Shown piece by piece: positions 1-9,004 of a DNA stretch of 64,000 nucleotides; position 1 is the first letter of the stretch; each line of letters starts with the position of its first letter. A program made the translations under genes and the position numbers. The notes under the pieces were generated by a model. The model did no database searches. It had not been told where the DNA came from and saw only the letters and a list, made by a program, of their open reading frames with translations. The DNA comes from Osmia lignaria lignaria (Eukaryota; Arthropoda; Insecta; Hymenoptera; Megachilidae), in contig NW_027478166.1 in assembly GCF_051020975.1 (NCBI RefSeq), positions 559,501-623,500 on the forward strand, read 5' to 3'.

Positions 1-4
1 ATTT

Positions 5-36
5 GCAGATTTATCTCAAGGGAAGGGGCCTGACGG
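5..36 (+). repeat. Internal direct repeat, copy 1 (reference monomer)
   Basis: This 32-base segment, starting gcagatttatctcaaggg and ending acgg, matches 119-148 in about 27 of 32 aligned columns, with a 2-base gap. The spacing of 114 bases is a multiple of three. The relation recurs in monomers of both arms, so the duplication is older than the array expansion. Confidence 0.8.
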
Positions 37-51
37 ACATATTTCGAGATA

Positions 52-77
52 TTTCTTCTTCTTGTTGTTCTTCTTCT
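52..77 (+). repeat. TTC/TTG pyrimidine-rich tract in the monomer
   Basis: A run of trinucleotides, TTC-TTC-TTC-TTG-TTG-TTC-TTC, present in essentially every monomer (GAA/CAA on the other strand in arm R). It varies in length by one triplet: four arm-L monomers lack one TTC (for example gttgttcttctgcac near 1352). It also varies in base: ttcctc near 9073, cttgctg near 13894, and aagaagaagaacaag near 43225 on arm R. Triplet slippage is the simplest cause. Confidence 0.8.
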
Positions 78-118
78 GCACAGCTAAGCTGGAAGTGGCA
101 TTTGCAGCTCGCAATAGT

Positions 119-148
119 GCAGAGTTATCTCAAAGAAAGGGGCCACGG
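119..148 (+). repeat. Internal direct repeat, copy 2 (reference monomer)
   Basis: The partner of 5-36: gcagagttatctcaaag, then aaaggggcc and acgg. It lacks two bases relative to copy 1. Later divergence between the two halves is far greater than between neighbouring monomers, which fits an ancient duplication within a proto-monomer. Confidence 0.8.
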
Positions 149-203
149 TGTTTCTGTATCTCTATTATGTTGGTGCGGCTTCGGAACTTTTAAATGTCTT
201 GAT

Positions 204-214
204 ATATCTCGAGA
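204..214. repeat. Palindrome tctcgaga and inverted CGAGATAT-type motif
   Basis: Bases 204-212 (atatctcga) are the reverse complement of 44-52 (tcgagatat), about 150 bases upstream. Bases 207-214 form a perfect 8-base palindrome that contains an XhoI site. A further direct copy, cgagatattt, lies at the monomer boundary (near 638). The palindrome is kept in most monomers but lost where the sequence reads ctcgaaaac. No binding protein can be named from this. Confidence 0.6.
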
Positions 215-224
215 ACTACGCGTC

Positions 225-280
225 TGATCAAAAAATATTATAGAACATAAAAAGTAGGAAACATAATTCTCTACAAAAAA
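225..280. other. AT-rich spacer with three A-tracts
   Basis: After the palindrome tgatca (225-230) come A-runs at 230-235, 249-253 and 275-280, separated by mixed sequence. It is the part of the monomer with the most linked class markers, such as aaattgtagg, aaaaagtagg, aatcctaatt and caaataagg. A-tracts can bend DNA, but the centre-to-centre spacings here (about 18 and 26 bases) are not a clean helical repeat. Confidence 0.5.
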
Positions 281-1559
281 GGTCTCTTAACATTTTCCCA
301 TAGCTGGCATCGTTTCCGAGATGTTTGCAGATTTAGCTCAAGGGAAGGGGCCTGACGGACATATTCTGAGATATTTCTTCTTCTTGTTGTTCTTCTTCTT
401 CACAGCTAAGCTGGAAGTGGCATTTGCAGCTCGCAATAGTGCAGAGTTATCTCAAAGAAAGGGGCCACGGTGTTTCTGTATCTCTATTATGTTGGTGCGG
501 CTTCGGAACTTTTAAATATCTCGATATATCTCGAGAACTACGCATCTGATCAAAAAATATCATAGAACATAAAAAGTAGGAATCCTAATTCTCTACAAAT
601 AAGGTCTGTTAACATTTTGCCGTAGCTCGCTTCGTTTCCGAGATATTTGCAGATTTATCTCAAGGGAAGGGGCCTGACGGACATATTTCGAGATATTTCT
701 TCTTCTTGTTGTTCTTCTTCTGCATAGCTAAGCTGGAAGTGGCACTTGCAGCTCGCAATAGTGCAGAGTTATCTCAAAGAAAGGGGCCACGGTGTTTCTG
801 TATCTCTATTATGTTGGTGCGGCTTCGGAACTTTTAAATATCTTGATATATCTCGAGACCTACGCATCTGATCAAAAAATATTATAGAAGATAAAAAGTA
901 GGAAACTTAATTCTCTACAAAAAAGGTCTCTTAACATTTTGCCATAGCTCGCTTCGTTTCGGAGATATTTGCAGATTTATCTCAAGGGAAGGGGCCTGAC
1001 GGACATATTTCGAGATATTTCTTCTTCTTGTTGTTCTTCTTCTGCACAGCTTAGCTGGAAGTGGCATTTGCAGCGCGCAATAGTGCAGAGTTATCTCAAA
1101 GAAAGAGGCCACGGTGTTTCTGTATCTCTATTATGTTGGTGCGGCTTCGGAACTTTTAAATATCTTGATATATCTCGAGAACTACGCATCTGATCAAAAA
1201 ATATCATAGAACATAAATTGTAGGAAACATAATTCTCTACAAAAAACGTCTCTTAACATTTTGCCATAGCTTGCTTCGTTTCCGAGATATTTGCAGATTC
1301 AGCTCAAAGGAACGGGCCTGACGGACATATTTCGAGATATTTCTTCTTCTTGTTGTTCTTCTGCACAGCTAAGCTGAAAGTGGCATTTGCGGCTCGCACT
1401 AGTGCAGAATTATCTCAAAGAAAGGGGCCACGGTGTTTCTGTATCTCTATTATGTTGGTGCGGCTTCGGAACTTTTAAATATCTCGATATATCTCGAGAA
1501 CTACGCATCTGATCAAAAAATACCATAGAACATAAAAAGTAGGAATCCTAATTCTCTAC

Positions 1560-3491
1560 AAATAAGGTCTGTTAACATTTTGCCGTAGCTCGCTTCGTTT
1601 CCGAGATATTTGCAGATTTATCTCAAGGGAAGGGGCCTGACGGACATATTTGGAGATATTTCTTCTTCTTGTTGTTCTTCTTCTGCATAGCTAAGCTGGA
1701 AGTGGCACTTGCAGCTCGCAATAGTGCAGAGTTATCTCAAAGAAAGGGGCCACGGTGTTTCTGTATCTCTATTATGTTGGTGCGGCTTCGGAACTTTTAA
1801 ATATCTTGATATATCTCGAGACCTACGCATCTGATCAAAAAATATTATAGAAGATAAAAAGTAGGAAACTTAATTCTCTACAAAAAAGGTCTCTTAACAT
1901 TTTGCCATAGCTCGCTTCGTTTCGGAGATATTTGCAGATTTATCTCAAGGGAAGGGGCCTGACGGACATATTTCGAGATATTTCTTCTTCTTGTTGTTCT
2001 TCTTCTGCACAGCTAAGCTGGAAGTGGCATTTGCAGCGCGCAATAGTGCAGAGTTATCTCAAAGAAAGAGGCCACGGTGTTTCTGTATCTCTATTATGTT
2101 GGTGCGGCTTCGGAACTTTTAAATATCTTGATATATCTCGAGAACTACGCATCTGATCAAAAAATATCATAGAACAAAAAAAGTAGGAAACTTAATTCTC
2201 TACAAAAAAGGTCTCTTAACATTATGCCATAGCTCGCTTCGTTTCCGAGATATTTGCAGATTTATCTCAAGGGAAGGGGCCTGACGGACATATTTCGAGA
2301 TATTTCTTCTTCTTGTTGTTCTTCTTCTGCACAGCTAAGCTGGAAGTGGCATTTCCGGCTCGCACTAGTGCAGAGTTATCTCAAAGAAAGGGGCCACGGT
2401 GTTTCTGTATCTCTATTATGTTGGTGCGGCTTCGGAACTTTTAAATATCTCGATATATCTCGAAAACTACGCTTCTGATCAAAAAATATCATAGAACATA
2501 AAAAGTAGGAAACTTAATTCTCTACAAAAAAGGTCGCTTAACATTTTGCCATAGCTCTCTTCGTTTCCGATATATTTGCAGATTTATCTCAAGGGAAGGG
2601 GCCTGACGGACATATTTCGAGATATTTCTTCTTCTTGTTGTTCTTCTTCTGCACAGCTAAGCTGGAAGTGGCATTTGCAGCTCGCAATAGTGCAGAGTTA
2701 TCTCAAAGAAAGGGGCCACGGTGTTTCTGTATCTCTATTATGTTGGTGCGGCTTCGGAACTTTTAAATATCTTGATATATCTCGAGAACTACGCGTCTGA
2801 TCAAAAAATATCATAGAACATAAAAAGTAGGAAACATAATTCTCTACAAAAAAGGTCTCTTAACATTTTCCCATAGCTGGCATCGTTTCCGAGATGTTTG
2901 CAGATTTAGCTCAAGGGAAGGGGCCTGGCGGACATATTCTGAGATATTTCTTCTTCTTGTTGTTCTTCTTCTTCACAGCTAAGCTGGAAGTGGCATTTGC
3001 AGCTCGCAATAGTGCAGAGTTATCTCAAAGAAAGGGGCCACGGTGTTTCTGTATCTCTATTATGTTGGTGCGGCTTCGGAACTTTTAAATATCTCGATAT
3101 ATCTCGAGAACTACGCATCTGATCAAAAAATATCATAGAACATAAAAAGTAGGAATCCTAATTCTCTACAAATAAGGTCTGTTAACATTTTGCCGTAGCT
3201 CGCTTCGTTTCCGAGATATTTGCAGATTTATCTCAAGGGAAGGGGCCTGACGGACATATTTCGAGATATTTCTTCTTCTTGTTGTTCTTCTTCTGCATAG
3301 CTAAGCTGGAAGTGGCACTTGCAGCTCGCAATAGTGCAGAGTTATCTCAAAGAAAGGGGCCACGGTGTTTCTGTATCTCTATTATGTTGGTGCGGCTTCG
3401 GAACTTTTAAATATCTTGATATATATCGAGACCTACGCATCTGATCAAAAAATATTATAGAAGATAAAAAGTAGGAAACTTAATTCTCTAC
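1560..3491 (+). repeat. Six-monomer (1932-bp) tandem duplication, copy 1
   Basis: From about 1560 the sequence matches the sequence 1932 bp downstream through monomer order E-A-B-C-D-E. B is the class with atttccggctcgcactag and ctcgaaaactacgcttc. I saw only scattered single-base differences, for example tttggagat near 1650 against tttcgagat, and tttcggag near 1922 against tttcgtag. Boundaries are good to a few tens of bases. Confidence 0.8.
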
Positions 3492-5423
3492 AAATAAGGT
3501 CTGTTAACATTTTGCCGTAGCTCGCTTCGTTTCCGAGATATTTGCAGATTTATCTCAAGGGAAGGGGCCTGACGGACATATTTCGAGATATTTCTTCTTC
3601 TTGTTGTTCTTCTTCTGCATAGCTAAGCTGGAAGTTGCACTTGCAGCTCGCAATAGTGCAGAGTTATCTCAAAGAAAGGGGCCACGGTGTTTCTGTATCT
3701 CTATTATGTTGGTGCGGCTTCGGAACTTTTAAATATCTTGATATATCTCGAGACCTACGCATCTGATCAAAAAATATTATAGAAGATAAAAAGTAGGAAA
3801 CTTAATTCTCTACAAAAAAGGTCTCTTAACATTTTGCCATAGCTCGCTTCGTTTCGTAGATATTTGCAGATTTATCTCAAGGGAAGGGGCCTGACGGACA
3901 TATTTCGAGATATTTCTTCTTCTTGTTGTTCTTCTTCTGCACAGCTAAGCTGGAAGTGGCATTTGCAGCGCGCAATAGTGCAGAGTTATCTCAAAGAAAG
4001 AGGCCACGGTGTTTCTGTATCTCTATTATGTTGGTGCGGCTTCGGAACTTTTAAATATCTTGATATATCTCGAGAACTACGCATCTGATCAAAAAATATC
4101 ATAGAACAAAAAAAGTAGGAAACTTAATTCTCTACAAAAAAGGTCTCTTAACATTTTGCCATAGCTCGCTTCGTTTCCGAGATATTTGCAGATTTATCTC
4201 AAGGGAAGGGGCCTGACGGACATATTTCGAGATATTTCTTCTTCTTGTTGTTCTTCTTCTGCACAGCTAAGCTGGAAGTGGCATTTCCGGCTCGCACTAG
4301 TGCAGAGTTATCTCAAAGAAAGGGGCCACGGTGTTTCTGTATCTCTATTATGTTGGTGCGGCTTCGGAACTTTTAAATATCTCGATATATCTCGAAAACT
4401 ACGCTTCTGATCAAAAAATATCATAGAACATAAAAAGTAGGAAACTTAATTCTCTACAAAAAAGGTCGCTTAACATTTTGCCATAGCTCTCTTCGTTTCC
4501 GATATATTTGCAGATTTATCTCAAGGGAAGGGGCCTGACGGACATATTTCGAGATATTTCTTCTTCTTGTTGTTCTTCTTCTGCACAGCTAAGCTGGAAG
4601 TGGCATTTGCAGCTCGCAATAGTGCAGAGTTATCTCAAAGAAAGGGGCCACGGTGTTTCTGTATCTCTATTATGTTGGTGCGGCTTCGGAACTTTTAAAT
4701 ATCTTGATATATCTCGAGAACTACGCGTCTGATCAAAAAATATCATAGAACATAAAAAGTAGGAAACATAATTCTCTACAAAAAAGGTCTCTTAACATTT
4801 TCCCATAGCTGGCATCGTTTCCGAGATGTTTGCAGATTTAGCTCAAGGGAAGGGGCCTGGCGGACATATTCTGAGATATTTCTTCTTCTTGTTGTTCTTC
4901 TTCTTCACAGCTAAGCTGGAAGTGGCATTTGCAGCTCGCAATAGTGCAGAGTTATCTCAAAGAAAGGGGCCACGGTGTTTCTGTATCTCTATTATGTTGG
5001 TGCGGCTTCGGAACTTTTAAATATCTCGATATATCTCGAGAACTACGCATCTGATCAAAAAATATCATAGAACATAAAAAGTAGGAATCCTAATTCTCTA
5101 CAAATAAGGTCTGTTAACATTTTGCCGTAGCTCGCTTCGTTTCCGAGATATTTGCAGATTTATCTCAAGGGAAGGGGCCTGACGGACATATTTCGAGATA
5201 TTTCTTCTTCTTGTTGTTCTTCTTCTGCATAGCTAAGCTGGAAGTGGCACTTGCAGCTCGCAATAGTGCAGAGTTATCTCAAAGAAAGGGGCCACGGTGT
5301 TTCTGTATCTCTATTATGTTGGTGCGGCTTCGGAACTTTTAAATATCTTGATATATCTCGAGACCTACGCATCTGATCAAAAAATATTATAGAAGATAAA
5401 AAGTAGGAAACTTAATTCTCTAC
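3492..5423 (+). repeat. Six-monomer (1932-bp) tandem duplication, copy 2
   Basis: The second copy directly abuts the first; two E monomers (starting near 3218 and 3540) therefore stand side by side at the join. The match ends near 5423, where copy 2 reads caaaaaaggtctcttaac and copy 1 reads caaataaggtctgttaac. Confidence 0.8.
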
Positions 5424-6112
5424 AAAAAAGGTCTCTTAACATTTTGCCATAGCTCGCTTCGTTTCGGAGATATTTGCAGATTTATCTCAAGGGAAGGGGC
5501 CTGACGGACATATTTCGAGATATTTCTTCTTCTTGTTGTTCTTCTTCTGCACAGCTAAGCTGGAAGTGGCATTTGCAGCGCGCAATAGTGCAGAGTTATC
5601 TCAAAGAAAGAGGCCACGGTGTTTCTGTATCTCTATTATGTTGGTGCGGCTTCGGAACTTTTAAATATCTTGATATATCTCGAGAACTACGCATCTGATC
5701 AAAAAATATCATAGAACATAAATTGTAGGAAACATAATTCTCTACAGAAAACGTCTCTTAACATTTTGCCATAGCTTGCTTCGTTTCCGAGATATTTGCA
5801 GATTCAGCTCAAAGGAACGGGCCTGACGGACATATTTCGAGATATTTCTTCTTCTTGTTGTTCTTCTGCACAGCTAAGCTGAAAGTGGCATTTGCGGCTC
5901 GCACTAGTGCAGAGTTATCTCAAAGAAAGGGGCCACGGTGTTTCTGTATCTCTATTATGTTGGTGCGGCTTCGGAACTATTAAATATCTTGATATATCTC
6001 GAGAACTACGCATCTGATCAAAAAATATCATAGAACATAAATTGTAGGAAACATAATTCTCTACAAAAAACGTCTCTTAACATTTTGCCATAGCTTGCTT
6101 CGTTTCCGAGAT
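4506..6112 (+). repeat. Five-monomer cassette C-D-E-A-X, copy 2
   Basis: The same monomer order as 1-1607 at a shift of 4505 bp. Class markers are in the same order: gcgtctgatc, then cccatagctggcatcg, then gcatagctaagc, then tgcagcgcgcaatag, then cagattcagctcaaagg. Small differences include gcctggcgg in D (near 4854) and a single-base change in ctacagaaaacg (near 5745). Confidence 0.85.
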
Positions 6113-7397
6113 ATTTGCAGATTCAGCTCAAAGGAACGGGCCTGACGGACATATTTCGAGATATTTCTTCTTCTTGTTGTTCTTCTGCACAGCTAAGCTG
6201 AAAGTGGCATTTGCGGCTCGCACTAGTGCAGAGTTATCTCAAAGAAAGGGGCCACGGTGTTTCTGTATCTCTATTATGTTGGTGCGGCTTCGGAACTTTT
6301 AAATATCTCGATATATCTCGAAAACTACGCTTCTGATCAAAAAATATCATAGAACATAAATTGTAGGAAACATAATTCTCTACAAAAAACGTCTCTTAAC
6401 ATTTTGCCATAGCTCGCTTCGTTTCCGAGATATTTGCAGATTCAGCTCAAAGGAACGGGCCTGACGGACATATTCTGAGATATTTCTTCTTCTTGTTGTT
6501 CTTCTTCTTCACAGCTAAGCTGGAAGTGGCATTTGCAGCTCGCAATAGTGCAGAGTTATCTCAAAGAAAGGGGCCACGGTGTTTCTGTATCTCTATTATG
6601 TTGGTGCGGCTTCGGAACTTTTAAATATCTCGATATATCTCGAGAACTACGCATCTGATCAAAAAATATCATAGAACATAAAAAGTAGGAATCCTAATTC
6701 TCTACAAATAAGGTCTGTTAACATTTTGCCGTAGCTCGCTTCGTTTCCGAGATATTTGCAGATTTATCTCAAGGGAAGGGGCCTGACGGACATATTTCGA
6801 GATATTTCTTCTTCTTGTTGTTCTTCTTCTGCATAGCTAAGCTGGAAGTGGCACTTGCAGCTCGCAATAGTGCAGAGTTATCTCAAAGAAAGGGGCCACG
6901 GAGTTTCTGTATCTCTATTATGTTGGTGCGGCTTCGGAACTTTCAAATATCTTGATATATCTCGAGAACTACGCATCTGATCAAAAAATATCATAGAACA
7001 TAAAAAGTAGGAAACTTAATTCTCTACAAAAAAGGTCTCTTAACATTTTGCCATAGCTCTCTTCGTTTCCGAGATATTTACAGATTTATCTCAAGGGAAG
7101 GGGCCTGACGGACATATTTCGAGATATTTCTTCTTCTTGTTGTTCTTCTTCTGCACAGCTAAGCTGGAAGTGGCATTTGCAGCTCGCAATTGTGCAGAGT
7201 TATCTCAAAGAGAGGGGCCACGGTGTTTCTGTATCTCTATTATGTTGGTGCGGCTTCGGAACTTTTAAATATCTTGATATATCTCGAGAACTACGCATCT
7301 GATCAAAAAATATCATAGAAGATAAAAAGTAGGAAACTTAATTCTCTACAAAAAAGGTCTCTTAACATTTTGCCATACCTCGCTTCGTTTCCGAGAT
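6113..7397 (+). repeat. Four mixed monomers between cassettes
   Basis: Holds an X monomer (6113, 319 bp), an X/D chimera (6432-6753), an E-like monomer with cacggagtttctg (6754), and monomer F (7076), marked by gatatttacagattt, gcaattgtgcag and aaagagagggg. F and its left neighbour resemble monomers near 10293 and 10615. That match also takes in the C-type monomer on the right side. Confidence 0.75.
6432..6753 (+). repeat. Chimeric monomer: X-type head, D-type body
   Basis: The first ~45 bases carry the X markers cagattcagctcaaagg and aacgggcctg. From about 6474 the sequence carries the D markers catattctgagat and ttcttcttcacagc and has the full triplet tract. Length is back to 322 bp. A crossover or gene conversion between X and D within about 25 bases explains this. 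Confidence 0.7.
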
Positions 7398-9004
7398 ATT
7401 TGCAGATTTATCTCAAGGGAAGGGGCCTGACGGACATATTTCGAGATATTTCTTCTTCTTGTTGTTCTTCTTCTGCACAGCTAAGCTGGAAGTGGCATTT
7501 GCAGCTCGCAATAGTGCAGAGTTATCTCAAAGAAAGGGGCCACGGTGTTTCTGTATCTCTATTATGTTGGTGCGGCTTCGGAACTTTTAAATATCTTGAT
7601 ATATCTCGAGAACTACGCGTCTGATCAAAAAATATCATAGAACATAAAAAGTAGGAAACATAATTCTCTACAAAAAAGGTCTCTTAACATTTTCCCATAG
7701 CTGGCATCGTTTCCGAGATGTTTGCAGATTTAGCTCAAGGGAATGGGCCTGACGGACATATTCTGAGATATTTCTTCTTCTTGTTGTTCTTCTTCTTCAC
7801 AGCTAAGCTGGAAGTGGCATTTGCAGCTCGCAATAGTGCAGAGTTATCTCAAAGAAAGGGGCCACGGTGTTTCTGTATCTCTATTATGTTGGTGCGGCTT
7901 CGGAACTTTTAAATATCTCGATATATCTCGAGAACTACGCATCTGATCAAAAAATATCATAGAACATAAAAAGTAGGAATCCTAATTCTCTACAAATAAG
8001 GTCTGTTAACATTTTGCCGTAGCTCGCTTCGTTTCCGAGATATTTGCAGATTTATCTCAAGGGAAGGGGCCTGACGGACATATTTCGAGATATTTCTTCT
8101 TCTTGTTGTTCTTCTTCTGCATAGCTAAGCTGGAAGTGGCACTTGCAGCTCGCAATAGTGCAGAGTTATCTCAAAGAAAGGGGCCACGGTGTTTCTGTAT
8201 CTCTATTATGTTGGTGCGGCTTCGGAACTTTTAAATATCTTGATATATCTCGAGACCTACGCATCTGATCAAAAAATATCATAGAAGATAAAAAGTAGGA
8301 AACTTAATTCTCTACAAAAAAGGTCTCTTAACATTTTGCCATCGCTCGCTTCGTTTCCGAGATATTTGCAGATTTATCTCAAGGGAAGGGGCCTGACGGA
8401 CATATTTCGAGATATTTCTTCTTCTTGTTGTTCTTCTTCTGCACAGCTAAGCTGGAAGTGGCATTTGCAGCGCGCAATAGTGCAGAGTTATCTCAAAGAA
8501 AGAGGCCACGGTGTTTCTGTATCTCTATTATGTTGGTGCGGCTTCGGAACTTTTAAATATCTTGATATATCTCGAGAACTACGCATCTGATCAAAAAATA
8601 TCATAGAACATAAATTGTAGGAAACATAATTCTCTACAAAAAACGTCTCTTAACATTTTGCCATAGCTTGCTTCGTTTCCGAGAAATTTGCAGATTCAGC
8701 TCAAAGGAACGGGCCTGACGGACATATTTCGAGATATTTCTTCTTCTTGTTGTTCTTCTGCACAGCTAAGCTGAAAGTGGCATTTGCGGCTCGCACTAGT
8801 GCAGAGTTATCTCAAAGAAAGGGGCCACGGTGTTTCTGTATCTCTATTATGTTGGTGCGGCTTCGGAACTTTTAAATATCTCGATATATCTCGAAAACTA
8901 CGCTTCTGATCAAAAAATATCATAGAACATAAATTGTAGGAAACATAATTCTCTACAAAAAACGTCTCTTAACATTTTGCCATAGCTCGCTTCGTTTCCG
9001 AGAT
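7398..9004 (+). repeat. Five-monomer cassette C-D-E-A-X, copy 3
   Basis: The third copy of the cassette, 2892 bp after copy 2. Here the monomer boundary before C reads gccatacctcgc and that before A reads gccatcgctcgc, each removing the stop found in most monomers. D carries gggaatgggcc. X at 8686 has gagaaatttgc at its start and again lacks one TTC triplet. Confidence 0.8.

Larger units (their letters stand above)
1..322 (+). repeat. Reference monomer (class C) used for internal coordinates
   Basis: The first complete copy in the window. In order it holds: a direct-repeat segment (5-36), one CGAGATAT-type motif (44-52), a TTC/TTG tract (52-77), the second direct-repeat segment (119-148), a TATA-like ttttaaatg stretch near 188-196, the inverted CGAGATAT-type motif with palindrome tctcgaga (204-214), the palindrome tgatca (225-230), and an A-tract spacer to about 280. 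It ends with a conserved stretch near the next monomer start. Class C is marked by gcgtctgatc at the end of the frame. Bases 3-227 form an open frame of 74 codons, which I do not regard as a gene. Confidence 0.9.
1..1607 (+). repeat. Five-monomer cassette C-D-E-A-X, copy 1
   Basis: Monomers start at 1 (C), 323 (D, cccatagctggcatcg and ttcttcttcacagc), 645 (E, gcatagctaagc), 967 (A, tgcagcgcgcaatag) and 1289 (X, cagattcagctcaaagg with one TTC triplet missing, 319 bp). The same order recurs at 4506 and 7398. The cassette length is 4 x 322 + 319 = 1607 bp in all three places, so these are related copies and not random assortment. Confidence 0.85.

Noticed and set aside
175..200. Pol III B-box or TATA box (ggcttcggaac, ttttaaat)
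   Set aside because: The B-box match is weak and a T-run follows at once. No matching A-box is seen. AT-rich matches are expected by chance.
3..227. The repeated 74-84-codon frames as real genes, on + in arm L and - in arm R
   Set aside because: They repeat at the satellite period, have no recognisable domain, tolerate many residue changes, stops and frameshifts, and show no separate regulatory sequence. The longer 84-codon forms only reflect boundary variants (gccatacctcgc, gcgagcgatgg) that change where the frame starts or stops.
230..280. Phased A-tract bending element
   Set aside because: The spacings of about 18 and 26 bases do not fit a 10.5-base helical multiple well enough.
285..335. 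CENP-B box at the monomer boundary (cttcgtttccgag, or ggaaacgaag on the other strand)
   Set aside because: Only part of the box matches. The essential cggg half is absent on one strand and the ttcg half is absent on the other.
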